A stretch of 64,000 bases of DNA from Hirsutella rhossiliensis (lineage: Eukaryota > Ascomycota > Sordariomycetes > Hypocreales > Ophiocordycipitaceae). The DNA lies in the NCBI RefSeq assembly GCF_020360975.1, contig NW_025408669.1:2852001-2916000 (forward strand). Direction: 5' to 3'. A program made the translations under genes and the position numbers. Shown here one piece after another: positions 1-11,512 of the stretch. The notes beneath the pieces are model-generated. The model was not told the origin of the DNA. It saw only the letters and a list, made by a program, of their open reading frames with translations, and searched no databases. The stretch's first letter is position 1; every line of letters begins with the position of its first letter.

Positions 1-482
1 GTTGACGGTATTTCCGCTCAGTTTTTCTCGCAGATCAGCGGACGAGAAAGGTGAGAAGGCTGCAATCCGATCGAGCACATCGTCAAGTTCTTGCAGAGTC
101 ACTTTCGGACCCATCCTTGGTTCGCAGTCCGTTATAGCCATAACGCGCTCAACACAAGTTGCGAAGTCCGGGCCGTTCCTGGTTTGCCATATCTGTAGCT
201 CCTTCATTCGGGACGATCCAAGACATTGTGCTTGTTGGACAATCCTTTCGAGCTGAATTTTGACAAGCCGAAAACTCGGTCCGGCCTGCGTTCGGGAAAG
301 AGGCATGACAAGAATGCCACGGCTTCTGACCCTAGACGTGGGATGGCTGTATCATGTTTGTCGAACCAGCCAACAAGACTGCGCACATCGAAGTCCTGGG
401 TCTTCTGAATACTGAAAGACCTCGTGTGATTTCTTTCGAGTTCACTGAGGAGTTCACATAAGAGATGCAACGGAAATGGCAT
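1..482 (-). pseudogene. ATP-dependent DNA ligase-like N-terminal fragment, frameshifted
   Basis: Reading the minus strand from the ATG at 482, the protein starts MPFPLHLLCELLSELERN and runs through WFDKHDTAIPR and SCLFPERRPDRVFGL. This resembles the N-terminal domain of the fungal ATP-dependent DNA ligase domain proteins (recognised by eye, not by search). Near 258-264 the frame shifts by one base. The second frame continues the same family pattern (QAQCLGSSRMKELQIW, then a helix-rich stretch) down to base 1, where the window cuts it. The catalytic lysine domain would lie outside the window. With a frameshift in the middle this is most likely a pseudogene, though a sequencing error or small intron cannot be excluded. 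Confidence 0.55.
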
Positions 483-1387
483 ATTGGCTGAATATTTGTA
501 GTCCAGGGCTGTTCAACCAGAGGATGGCGAATGTATGACGGAATGAGTCTTAGCACAAGCTCTGGGATGAGCGGAGGGAGTCGTAATCCAACTTATAAAC
601 GATGTCCTCCCTGCTCCATTTCCACTGAATCTATGGCCCTCGAGGCGAACTCAGACTTGTAGCATGCGGGTGGGTTGCTCCGTCTAATGACGACGTCGTG
701 AATCTCGTCGCTGCGGCTGACAGCCCTTGCGACATAAGTACCCATTCTGCCTTGCCAAGTTATTTGTCGTGACTGGATTCGGCACCTCTAGTTCGAAGGT
801 TAGGTGGGACTACTGACCTCGCAACGCAATAGCCATGAACGGCAAAACATGTTCACGGCTGGACGCTCGAATGCGACCTCCTTGGCATCCTGTGCCAACC
901 CAAAACGGCTTCACGGCAACCGGCGCATGTATATTGTCACTTGATCTCTGCCCCAGCGCTATTTCCAGAAAGTAGTATCCCACTCGTATCTGCAACAAAT
1001 GCTGCGTCTCGTTGCAAACCGTACAGTACGACTAGGCTCTAGCAGACTATTGTGATCCGTTGTACTCATACTTGACAAACCCGCCAATCCCTACACGCCT
1101 GATAGGGGTTGCAGAGCATCTCAAACATCTCGTCGTAACCGATGAGGAGATTCATTTCCCTCAGCATATCCTGCCCTCGAAGGCTTCGGTCTCGTCATTC
1201 CATTGCAGCGTTATGGGTGGCTGCCGCCGTTAATCTCGACTTCAAGAAAAGAACGTCCGTCATCAGCGCAAAATGTACTCCTTCCAGCGTGGTATCGGCC
1301 CCGATTGTTTCAGACCTCCAGAGCCCTCCGGCCCTCCACCATGCTCTCTTGGGCCTTTCAACGTATACTCATGGCGGGCACTCTTGG
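483..1387. other. Intergenic, no supported gene
   Basis: Only short open frames with no recognisable domain occur here. I see no repeat shared with the rest of the window. Confidence 0.5.
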
Positions 1388-2008
1388 TTATTTCCGAGCC
1401 AGACTCGTGAGAGCTTGACTTTGTTCACTGTTTTCGCGGCTCCGCTCGCCCCTCTGGGCAAGTCTTCCGATGCCTTCCACCGCTTCGGCGACGCGCGCGT
1501 GGTTCGTCATCCAGCGCCTGCTCTGCGGGCCCATGAGGTGGCTGGTCTCGCTGCTGCTGCGGGTCCTGTTTGGCATGCCGTTTGCGATCCTTGGTGCTGT
1601 GGCACTCTGACAGACGGGTTTGGTATTGGCAAGTTGAGCTTCTAAGGCGCCGAGACGAGAGCTGATGTCGGCCAGCTGATTTCGAATTTCGCAGTGCTCG
1701 TTGTAGCAAAGGTCTCTGATCTTGCGGTCCGTCACAGCAAAGAGGCTGCCACATGTACAAGTAGTGCTCGCAGCGGCAGTTTCATTACAGCCGACATGAT
1801 CGATTCCACTGTCTGCTGGCATGTGGCAGGATTTAAGTGCCTCGTTCACATAGGTAAGTTCTTCCAATTCGATGTGACCTTCGAAAACGGGATCACAACT
1901 GGAGTCGTCGACATTGTATTCGCGAATATATTTCGGCCCGGATTGACCTCTCTCCGCCCCGGGCTGACCAGCCGGTGAGTTTGTCGCTATTTGCTTTTTA
2001 CTTGCCAT
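1388..2008 (-). CDS. Hypothetical protein, 206 aa, cysteine-rich middle and short coiled coil
   Basis: The open frame starts at an ATG in a good Kozak context (GCCATGGC on the minus strand) and has a TATAAA about 110 bp upstream. No family is recognised. Residues 60-105 hold several Cys and His residues (SCHMPAD, HVGC, TCTCG, CYNEHC) that could bind zinc. Residues about 107-128 (IRNQLADISSRLGALEAQLA) look like a short coiled coil. The C-terminal third is rich in Ser, Arg and Gln and probably disordered. It is not flanked by an element end. It could equally be a fortuitous frame; the promoter-like context and skewed composition favour a gene only moderately. Confidence 0.4.
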   Translation of the reverse strand: MASKKQIATNSPAGQPGAERGQSGPKYIREYNVDDSSCDPVFEGHIELEELTYVNEALKSCHMPADSGIDHVGCNETAAASTTCTCGSLFAVTDRKIRDLCYNEHCEIRNQLADISSRLGALEAQLANTKPVCQSATAPRIANGMPNRTRSSSETSHLMGPQSRRWMTNHARVAEAVEGIGRLAQRGERSRENSEQSQALTSLARK

Positions 2009-3190
2009 GGCGCTGTGGACGGGAGAGTGTGAGAAGGATGGAAATACGTGACGAGGATAGTGTAGACTGTAGAGGTAGGATGAGGAGACGAAGACACATG
2101 GAGTCGGAATGTATGGTCTTTATAGGCAAACCTCGCGTAAGGACATCTCGTGATCTTCTCCTACACGGATGTCGTTCCTGTGATGTCGGCGCAATGGAAC
2201 TTCGCCATGTATGTGGTTAGGGGCACCTCCGCCTATTTTCGTTCTCCTGCGGGTATGCGAGTCGCTGTGGGCAGCCCGGAAACGGTGTGATACGAGACGC
2301 AAATCCAGAAGCCCAAGCCATTCTCCGTCCGGCGTATCTGGCTACCATCTAGAGGCTAGCTCTAGACCACGCCGTCACGTCGCAATTCATCGCCGTGCAG
2401 ACCTTTGAGCTGGCAGCCCTCCACCCGCCGCACTGACTGCTGTCCACGACTGGCTCGCCGCCATACCGCCGTAGGCTCCGCCCAGCAAGCCTCCGGGCCG
2501 AGATATGTACGATGAGGTGACAATGTGCTCCAATCAGAAGCGTCTGCGGCTTTGTGAAGCGGTATCAATCTGACTGATGATGGATCAGTGGATGAAGTCG
2601 TTTCCCAGACGTGGCGGCCGGTCTATGGTCCAATGGCCTGCGTGCTCCTCTGCACCCATGCCAGTATCGAGAGATACTTGCCCCGTTAGGGCCAACAGGC
2701 GTAATGAAGAGGCGATCATTCAGTGCGAGATAGCACGTATAATGGAACTTGTAAAGGCAAATATTGCTCCCGCTGATCGGTTGGAAAGCTCTATAGCCCC
2801 GCCAGGCAGTCATTGTAACGCCTCCCATGTCTCCGCTTGTAGTGGAAACGCAGCTGGGCTCGCGCGAGGTGTCATCGTCGTTCGCCGGTGAATACAACTG
2901 CCTGACGCTTGCTGGTTTGTGCGAGGCTGTCGTCCTGAGAGCTTTCAAGCTTAGATGGGGTCGTGCCCTCGGGTTGTCAGCCTGAGTATCGACACCGCTT
3001 TCGAAGTCGTCGTTATTGTCGTTGTCATTGCCTCATTTTCTGGGAAGCGATACTTCTGGCAGGGGTCGGCCAGGCAGGGGGACTCTGCTCGCAGGGACTT
3101 GGCTGGCCGCGGTTGTGATTGTGCCGCCGGTATGAGCCTTTGAACATGTGCCTTGGACATCTAGTAGCGGCTCTATCCTATGGCGGAATA
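2009..3190. other. Non-coding stretch, no supported gene
   Basis: Apart from the promoter-like part next to 2008, only short unrelated frames are present. No known domain was recognised on either strand. Confidence 0.4.
2119..2124 (-). promoter_or_regulatory. TATA box upstream of the 206-aa ORF
   Basis: TATAAA reads on the minus strand about 110 bp before the ATG at 2008, a usual distance for a fungal TATA box. Confidence 0.3.
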
Positions 3191-3650
3191 ATGGTGAACT
3201 CAAGTGAGTGGTTGGCGGATGATTGGTACTGTAGGACAAAATTACCAGCTGTCGCAAAGAGAAGTTCGGGGAGAAGGCTGGGTACAGAAAACGCGGGGTG
3301 TCGCTCCTAGACCCTTCCGCTCATCATGGGTGCCTGGATTCCCGTTACCGTACCTGCGGCCGATTCTGGCTTCACAACAGTGCAGCAAGTCCTCGTCTTG
3401 GGCGATTGACAGCATCCTAGCTTCTTGCTGCTTGGTAGTACTGAGCTGTAAGGACTGCAACCCCTCTTGGTAAGCAAAATCGTCTTCACTGCAGCCAGAA
3501 AGTGAGCTGGCGCCGAGCACCAGGCAGCAGCGGAAGGGTCTAGGAGCGACACCCCGAGTTTCCTCGACCAACCCGTTCCCCGCCACTCGCCTCTACAACA
3601 GTTGGTGATCTAGTCATGCCAGCCCTCCGCCAACCTCTTGACTTCACCAT
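3191..3650. mobile_element. Long-TIR MITE-like foldback element
   Basis: Two arms face each other. The core arms 3245-3321 and 3529-3605 are both exactly 77 bp with no gaps. Their inner 28 bp (3294-3321 and 3529-3556) are perfect inverted copies containing TGTCGCTCCTAGACCC. The outer part of the arms differs by scattered substitutions, many of them transitions. Weaker inverted similarity with small gaps continues outward to about 3191 and 3650. The ~200-bp middle has no coding potential. The structure is that of a non-autonomous DNA transposon; no clear target duplication was found, so the superfamily is open. Confidence 0.65.
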
Positions 3651-3659
3651 CACTCTACC

Positions 3660-5340
3660 ACGGCGTTGCAACAATTCTCCGCTCATAGATCAGCGTCCCG
3701 GTATAACATGGAAATATGTTCTGACGAAGATGGCGCATGGTATGACCAGTGCGTCTTTCTCCCGCCAATCCATCCGAGACTGGCCATGGACGAGCCGGTC
3801 CGCTTGGTTGGCAGTCACACTCGACAAGATCTCTGGCCGTGTTCGCGGCCGCCCCTTAGTCTTTGGAGAACCCGCAGGTGGAAGTGGATCGTGATACTGT
3901 TGATGATCGCTGCGGCAGTCCTGATGTCGCCGTGATCAGCAGGCGATTCGAAAGGCTCCTCCTACTGAACAACTCGACGAATGCCTCGATGATTCGCGAC
4001 TTGCCAGTCCTGCCCTCGCCACCGACGAACTGGCAGAGTTGGCCGACTTCGCCTCCGTCGTTTTGTCGCATCAAATCGAGCTGGCAGCATATGATTGGGA
4101 AAGCGATCGACTGCGTTTTGTTCAGCGTCGGCCGTGTTGCCAACTCTCTGCCCGCCAAGCCTGCATTCCCGCCTCTACGTCGTCTGCGGTCTCGTCGAAG
4201 TCGGCCATCGCCATTTCGACATCGACCTCCTCGAAGCCAGCTAAGCCGACCATGACCCTCCGCAACGCAGCACGGCAGTCGCTTTCTCGGACCACGGTTA
4301 TACTTTGTATGCCTTGGATCATCCTCTCCCTCTCTTTCGAGGCACTCATCTGCTGCGACTTGGTGGCCCTGACCTGATCCTACGGTGGCAGTGCGACCCC
4401 GGAAAATACCCGCCCCTACATGCTTATCCGTCTCGCCCCTTGTTCGGGTACTGTACCACGGCGGCCTGCAGCTCGGCCGTCGAGGAAAGCGCTGATCGAT
4501 GGAACCGATAGAGCTGTTGCATCATCGCCATTGCTCCGGCGACTTGGCCGTCACCTGATTCGAGTCCAGTGCACCTCGGACGACGTCGATCAGCTGCGTT
4601 GCGTTTCCGATGCTGTTTGGACTGATACGTCGCTGTTGATTCTGCGCCCGCCTCGTCCGTCCCGCCCCTTCCACGTGTGCGACCGTCGGATAGGCATCTC
4701 CGGATGAGGATGCCCATTGCTTAGCATCGCGTTTTGCGTCTTCGGCTGATCGTCGAACCAGCCGCACGATATCGGCACGATGTCGTCGAGACATGATATT
4801 CTCGGAGCCAGCGCCTCTCGCGCCCGCGCCCAGATGCTGTTGATGTCGCCCATTTCTTCGCACATGAAAGACTCCCATGGTACAAATAGCACAAAGTGCT
4901 GCACGGTTGCCCTTTCAAAGGTGGAAAAAAATTAGCGTCTCCCATATCCTCCGGCGAATCGGTTTCGCGCAAACCTCCGATGACACGAGTCCTCGTCGTG
5001 GGCAAAGTCTTGCTCAGGTAGCCGTCAAGGCAAACGGTGGCCTGCTTTCCCGGCCGCCTGAGCACCTGAACCCAGCGTCTTCCTGGTGCCCGCCCATCAT
5101 CGAAAGGCACCTCCCCCCTAGCCCCACAGCTCCCGTCGTTGCTGTTGCGTTTGAGTCTGACCAGCGATACGTAGTCGTACAGGCATAGGCCTCGCAGGAG
5201 ATCTCCACGGTGCTGATATGCCTCGACGCGGAGATCCTGGGGCCTGCTTCTTCGACGACGACCGACTCATCCAGGGGATCATCTGTGACCCATGCGCTAC
5301 TTGTCGCAGATGCCGCAATCGTCGAAAGACGTGCCAGTAC
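3660..5340 (-). pseudogene. Decayed Helitron Pif1-like helicase fragment
   Basis: Pieces of one helicase can be followed on the minus strand in changing frames. In order they are LYDYVSLVRLKR and VCLDGYLSK near 5200-5020, FVLFVPWESFMCEEMGDIN near 4890, RRSAEDAKRDAKQWA near 4740, QSITVVRESDCRAALRRV near 4300, and the Walker A region GQLCQFVGGEGRTGKS near 4030. TCGFSKD follows near 3860. Fungal Helitron RepHel proteins carry this order. There are many frameshifts and stops, the Rep/HUH nuclease part is absent, and the fragment ends at the MITE-like element, so it is inactive. Confidence 0.75.
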
Positions 5341-5399
5341 AGCTAGTACCGGTATGTGTTTAGGTACGCCTAGGCGCTGCCATTGGAAAATTCGGCTGA

Positions 5400-6150
5400 G
5401 ATCCTAGAAGATGAGCGACGACCTCGACCTGCGACAGGGGACGCTCCGTGAACATACGGTTCGTCACCCTCATCAAGAACTGTATGGTCCGATCCGTGCT
5501 CCATGGGGTGTATATTGCATGTCACCATCTCGTCTGCCGGTTCGGTTCGGCCGACGCAAGCACTAGATCAATGGTGCTTTCCGAGTCTTGGCCCTGCCAC
5601 GTCTTGGTGCCTCGCGGCAGGCTGCAGAGCCCACAGTCATTCATCAGGTCGATGATCGGCTGCGCTTCCCTTGTCTTCTTGTTGCTACCTCATCGCCTCC
5701 CAGAGCAGATCGTGGCGATTAAAGTCCCCGCGACGACGTCCAGTTCCACCACGGAAGCCCACCACTAATCCATGCAGTTCTCTTACCGCCTCGATAGCAC
5801 CTCGCTCTTCTACTCTACGTATACCGACACTACCATCAGATCTCGGCCCGGTAGCCGAAGGATTACCGCCGTCAAATCCGCTGACTGCGTTACCGCTTGC
5901 TCCGCCTCGAGGTCACTCCGCACCCAGAGCATGCTCCGGATCGGCCAGCCGGTCTCGTGTATCGTCGTCAGTATCATTGTCACCCAACTGCTGTGGCTTA
6001 TTGAGCTCGTAATTACCCTGTCGTTTATCCTCCTTGCGTACGGAATCCTGCGCGGCACCATGAACGGCAGTATGAGCGACAGTATGAGCGACTCTACCGC
6101 CGGTGACGGCATCTTGTGCTCGATGTCGGACCAAAAGGGATAAATATCAT
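5400..6150 (-). pseudogene. LINE ORF2 endonuclease (EEP) domain fragment
   Basis: The minus strand encodes, in order but in several frames, RSMLWVRSDLEAEQAV and LTAVILRLPGRDLMVVSVYV (near 5930-5815), RGDFNRHDLLW (near 5720), LMNDCGLCSL with TKTWQGQDS (near 5640-5580), and HPMEHGSDHT (near 5480). The GDFN and GSDH motifs are typical of apurinic endonuclease-like domains of Tad-type non-LTR retrotransposons. Reverse transcriptase sequence does not follow; Helitron sequence begins instead at about 5340. It is a dead fragment, of a different LINE lineage from the one at 47-52 kb. Confidence 0.75.
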
Positions 6151-6159
6151 CAGTAAAGA

Positions 6160-6900
6160 TATCGACGGCGGTATAGTGCTGGAGATCTTAACATTAGATC
6201 TCAACTACCGTGGCTTCAAGGTCACGCGTCATTTTCACTGGGTCTAACCAGACAGAGAAATATGGTTTTGATGCTATACGCCAAGCTAGACCTACGAGGA
6301 GCACGAGCCGACAACTCCACAGGCTAAAAAATCTCGAAGCTAGTAGCCTCGAGAAGACTTTGAGAAAGATATCTAGAGTGTTTGAGCGCAAGGAGCAGAG
6401 TTGGTGTTGAAGGATCAGAGATTTCAGGCCTCGGCGGCTACGCTGCATCGCATGAGGCCAAGGAAGGAAAGAATGATCCCCAATCCTAATAATATGTTCA
6501 TAAACCTCCGATATATATTAGGAATGTCTATGTGCTTCCACAGGGCGATGAAGAGGTGCTATATGCGATTGAAGGTGCATTTGGTCAGGTTGAAGAGGAG
6601 GAGGAAGGAGGGTAAAGCCACCTGATTCGTCGCCTTCTTACACATGGGCGGAGACAGACCAAAAACCCAACAGTCCACGGCAATTAAACATTGAAAGCAC
6701 TACAGAGTAGTATTTCTTTTATAATTTATTATGGGCTAATAGCTTCAATTCAATTGATATAGTTTGTATGGTCAAGGCACCTTTTTGCGGTACCGGTGAA
6801 GGGGGTGTAACAGGCGATGGGTGGGGCATGGTAGGCCCGGTCGCGCTCGCTAAGCAGGCGCCGAGGGTGGGTCCGAGTACTCTTCGGCTACACGAAGAAT
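6160..6900. other. AT-richer stretch, no supported gene
   Basis: Short frames rich in Lys and Arg occur on the plus strand, but no domain is recognised. No repeat in the window matches it. Confidence 0.4.
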
Positions 6901-6939
6901 ATATATCGAGCACGAATCTGTCATTGGGAAGATGCCACG

Positions 6940-7050
6940 TGATCACGGCGTAACAGTCACATCCATAGTCGACGAGAGCGTATTCAGTAGCCTCTGTTGA
7001 CGGGTCGACCGTTCATTGGTGGCTTGAACGCTTCCTAGTCGACCATGCCG
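6940..7050 (-). pseudogene. Ty3-type protease scrap
   Basis: About 100 bp resemble the protease region of the Ty3 element at 41985-42105 (on the same strand), with a gap of some 20 bp. The minus strand reads ALVDYGCDCYAVI, next to the DSGCDCYAVI protease motif of that element; the active-site Ser is Tyr here. No LTR or further pol sequence is attached. Confidence 0.5.
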
Positions 7051-7077
7051 GTCACAGCCCGTGACAGATGGCCAGCT

Positions 7078-7147
7078 GTTGGAACGGCGCAGCAGGAAGG
7101 GCGGCATGGGTCACCTGCCAGGTCACGTGGGGCATTCAGCTGAGATT
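7078..7147 (+). repeat. Inverted repeat, left copy, flanking the STAND gene
   Basis: This ~70-bp stretch (TGTTGGAACG ... GGTCACCTGCCAGGTCACGT ... GCTGAGAT) recurs inverted at 11951-12023 with about five differences. Together the copies bracket the whole STAND-domain gene. Confidence 0.7.
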
Positions 7148-8650
7148 TCTGCGGGCCCAAAAGGGGCACATTCCTAGCCGGAAGGGGGCATCACACACAT
7201 CGCCTTTACACACACACAGCCGTGCCTATAGCTCCAATTGACCTCTTCTGTGTGCCCACTATCGTTGCCACCTTCCTCATTCGGACGAGCCGCAGAACCG
7301 CTGTTCTGACACCAGCTTAGGATGGTAGCTTAATACTACAAAGGAACCCCAAACGAGCGGCAACACTCTGGGCACATGGAGCAAGACGTATCAGCAGATT
7401 GAACAACTGGACGCACGTATACAGGCACGCCGCCATGAACAGTAACGCTGCATGGCTGCCTAACCAACAACCGCCTGTCAAGAAGAGATAGTCCCTTGCG
7501 TGGTCCAAATCGACAATGATGTGGCTGGCCACGGCCTGCCCCCATAACCTCGTCCGCAAAAGTCAGTTTACTTTCCCGAATAAGATCCAGGAGATTTGGG
7601 TGTATCAGAAGACTTGGGCGATAGCATGAAGCCTCGCCCGTACCTTGCCCCAAATTGGGACCTGGCCTCTGTTTTGGCACCGACATCAGGTCCAGGATAC
7701 GCATTGTCTTGCAATTGAGATTCCTCCTCCTTGGGCCTTTGGATATTAAGTGTGATCATGTCCCGTGATATCTGCCGGACCGTTTCATCACTAAGGTGAC
7801 CCCCTACTTGCCTGCTCCTCCATCCAAGTCCCTTGTTTTGTCCGTGAATCGTCTTTCCGTCAGTCGAAACCATGAACTGCATGGCGTCGCCTGTAGCGTA
7901 GTTGTCAATAATGCTAATGTTTTCCTTTAAGCGCTTGTTTGCTTCAGAACAAATGCTCAAGCTTTGGCGCGCGTTTTCCCATTCTTCACGCAGCCTCGCA
8001 ATCTCGGAAGTATCCCCAGAAGCAGGCACTTTCTTTATTTTCCCAGCAAGCGATCGAACAAATCCTTCTCGTGTTGTCCCAGTTTCACGACTGTGTTGTC
8101 AAGGGTCTTCCTGCACCCATTCAGACCCTCATTGACGACCTTTCGGGGAACGTAGCTGGCTCTTCATTTTCGGACGAGCTTCCACTGCGTTTGGTGGCCA
8201 GCTGAAATTCATCGATATGCTTCGACAGTTGGTCACAAATTTCAAGGCATCGCTGCGTGCTCAATCGCTCTTCCTGCATGGTTTGCAATTCTGGCGCGCC
8301 TGAGCCGGTCTCCGATATGGCGTCTGCGAGAAAGACACCTATTTTCTCGTCGATACTTTCGAGGTGAGCCCGGAGGTCACTGTGCGCTGTCTCGACAAGG
8401 TCTTTGTAGCTTCGAATGGTCTCGGCGGTGGCAGAGCATACGCGGCTACATTCACAGCATAAACATTAGAGTTGTTACTGAATGGTTTATTTTATGGAGG
8501 GTGGTGGCTTGCAGACCGTGAAACGTACAGATTGGCGTCAGTGAGGGCAATAGTGATTGTCGACTTGTAGCCGGATAACAACCGCCTAAATCCGTCGATA
8601 TCATCACCCATGTACTTGAGTTTAGCCCACCCCCGAAAGGTCGTCTGAGT

Positions 8651-11512
8651 CAGGCTTTCTAACCATACGCCATATGCCATACGGACCCGTATGGTTTATG
8701 GTGTATGGTTTATTCTCATATGGTGAAATAAACCATAAGGGATTTTCCGATGATCTGCCGGATCGGGTGATTCGCCGGTTTTTTTCTCCCTTGCATTCCA
8801 GTAAAGAACTGAGAATAACTCCACGAATACTATTTGAATTATTCTAAAATCTCATAAGAGAAATTAATAATGCTCAAAGATTTCACTCAATATTTTTTGA
8901 AGTCATCCAGTCATCGAGGTCGTCTTCTGTTACTCTCCGATCGCGCAAGTCCCCGAAATGCACCCACTACCTCCCGATCACTATCAACAGCTAAAGAGGG
9001 CCTTTGAGGACAGGATATGTGGGTTGAGGTTATCATTGCCTTGTTGTTTGCGTTATTATATAGTGGGTTTGGTACCTGCAATGCTATGGTCCGCTCTGGT
9101 GTGAACGGAAGAGTGACAATTTCTGCGGCGTGAGCATCCTGACTCCTCACGCGACCCTCAGGGGCCACCCGTCGCTCATTCTGCATTTTCTGGGGCTTTT
9201 CCATAGTCAAAATCTTCAGCTCTTGTTAATAGTGCCAATTTATCTCCATATTTTGCTTCACGGCCTCCGTCATCCGTCGTTTTCTCCCAATTTCCGCCTC
9301 TCATTGCTTCCTCTTCTGTAGAGCGAAAGCTTTTGCTCCGCCGCCTTCTTCTGTTGCTGAAACTTTCAGGTCTCCTTCTTCAGAGCCTCTTCTTTTTGTT
9401 GGGGTCCTTAAGCTGTATTTCTTTAGCGAGTTTGAGCCACTTTTGCAGAGCTAAACACCTCGTCTGCATTCCAATCTGTACAGCAGAAGAGATCATCTTT
9501 TGGAGCCTTACCGCCCTGCCTGCGCTGGTGCTTGTGACTACCTGTTCTCTTCTAACTTAAGCTCTCATATAAATCACTTAAAACGCACATTGAGGGCTTT
9601 CGAGGGTGCTACTCAGCCTTCGGCTGTTGCGGCCAGCATCAACAGAGGTCTTCTCGACTACTTCCTGAAATGCCTTCCAAAACACAGTCTAGAGCTTCAT
9701 TTTCAACGATTTAATTAACCTTTTTTATTTGTCTGTACAATGAAGAAGATTATACATATACGCTGCTGAGAGAGGCTGAATAACGATACATCAAGGGTTG
9801 CAGCCGATGAGTGGAATGAGGAGGAAACACCACAACGATCATCTGGTGCCCGTCACACCACTCCATAAAATCCATACTAAAATGTTTAAGTGGCCATCGG
9901 TAACCAAAGGCGAAAAGCACGACCGTTTCGAGCTTCGCCTTAGTAAACCGGTCCAACGTACTGACGAGCTGCTCTTTTCCAATATTGTGATTCATCCACC
10001 TCGTTTTTGACGTGTTAAAAAATATTTATTGACGACTTGATTCACGTTTCACCAACCAAAAGTCCAGGGTTTGTGCTGGCTTGTCTTGGTGGATGAGAAA
10101 TGGGGGCAGCGATGCCATCTCTTGACTGACGCACATCTTGAACGTAATGGAGGATGGGTTGCCATTTATTAATACGCCGAGCAATTTTGCCTTGTTTTCT
10201 AATAAGAGGAATAAAATGTTCGTTCAAATGCTCGTAAGGAATAGAAATCCCTTTTCATCCATGTTATACGTGTTTTAGGGCAGGGTGTCGAGTTTCTCAA
10301 TTTTCGTGCGCATCTTTCCTTGTCAGGTGTGAAAGAGGAGCCTCGCGCACTGAAGTTCAAGCTAAAAATAAACCTTACATTCAGATGCATATGTAGGTTC
10401 TTTTCAGAAGATGCTCGTAGCGTCGAATCACGTTCAATCTGGCTCATTACGGGTGCGTAGAATGAGGTTATCTAGGTCGCCCTTCCAACCCCCATTTTTG
10501 GCAGTATCCTGAGCCAATTTCTGCGCTATGGATATAATAGGAGAATCCCACATGATTAAAGCCCACGATGAAAGTCAATAATGTTCTGTTTTGCTGTGTT
10601 GGCCGAAATGACTTACACAATCTGTCGGAATCCTATTTTGGCCGTTGCTTCGTTTGATGTCAGCACCGCAGCGCATTGCCCCCTAGATAAAACTTCTAAA
10701 TATATCCTAGACTTTCACTGCTTCTGACAATTCAGGCACTCAAAGGATACGTCAATTGGCACCGTGGATGTTGAGCTATCGTCGATTGATGTTGAGCGTG
10801 CGAAGTCGCCGCAATCCGGCAAATCGCCAGATCCGGCAGATCACCGGAAAATCCCTTATATTGCCCATACGAGAAATGACGTCATTTGCTCATGACCTCC
10901 GTATCCGTCACGACGCCATCCATCTTTAATGGAGAAATTGTCGTCGGCCAAACTACTTAACGAGAGAACTCACCACGAGAGTCGCGGAATGCACGGATTG
11001 AACCAAATATGACCTTCAACTCAAGTATCCAACGTTACTTTTACCTGCAATCATATTTTCAATTCTACACGCAATTCACTCTTAGCTTCCGAATTATGTT
11101 TCCTGACGGTCTAAGCAACGTTGATTACCCTACACTCCTTTAGCCATATTCATGAGGAATCCTCTGTTTTTATCTGGCAAAGTTTGAGGAGGCGATCTAC
11201 GTTCTCGCGCTATCTCCACCCGTCCATGCAATTTAAATCACTAAATTTTTGTGACTTGTTGAAACTTCACCAAACGTCAGTTGCACGTAAGTCTTATCGC
11301 GATAGCTTTTTTTTTGACATATGTCGGTAGGCAATTCTTCCCACCAAATAATATCAAGTGCCCACTTGCCAAGCATTTCAACCTCGGAGGAACTTTATAC
11401 CGCGTATGGCCATATATGGTCATACGGATAATTCCGTATGGTATAGGTTTATTGACAATATATGGGCAATATATGGTTTAAACAAACAATACGCGTATGA
11501 TTAGAAAGCCTG
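8651..11512. mobile_element. hAT-like non-autonomous element (host of a nested pogo)
   Basis: The ends are inverted: CAGGCTTTCTAACCATACGC at 8651 and CAGGCTTTCTAATCATACGC inverted ending at 11512. A perfect 8-bp target duplication GTCTGAGT flanks it (8643-8650 and 11513-11520). An 8-bp duplication and CAGG ends are hallmarks of hAT transposons. Subterminal CATACG/CGTATG and ATATGG motifs recur many times in both ends. Without the nested pogo it is about 740 bp with no transposase. It sits in the coding sequence of the STAND-domain gene; removing it with one duplication copy restores the frame through GGTQTTFRGWAK. Confidence 0.88.
8738..10856 (-). mobile_element. pogo-type Tc1/mariner element, decayed
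   Basis: TIRs of at least 40 bp start AGGGATTTTCCGRTGATC at both ends, flanked by TA (8736-8737 and 10857-10858), the target site of this superfamily. The transposase is on the minus strand and badly broken. A DDE block survives near 9750-9995 (MEWCDGHQMIVVVFPPHSTHRLQPL), and a Lys/Arg-rich tail follows near 9700-8900. The N-terminal helix-turn-helix part is not readable. It lies inside the hAT-like element. A second copy begins at 63020. Confidence 0.8.

Noticed and set aside
1142..1645. 167-codon plus-strand frame opposite the 206-aa ORF
   Set aside because: Composition and lack of start context suggest a shadow of the minus-strand ORF; no domain in either reading favours it.
3660..5340. 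A cellular Pif1 DNA helicase gene
   Set aside because: The motif order and extra upstream blocks (CLDGYLSK, FVPWESF) fit Helitron RepHel proteins, and the sequence is full of frameshifts.
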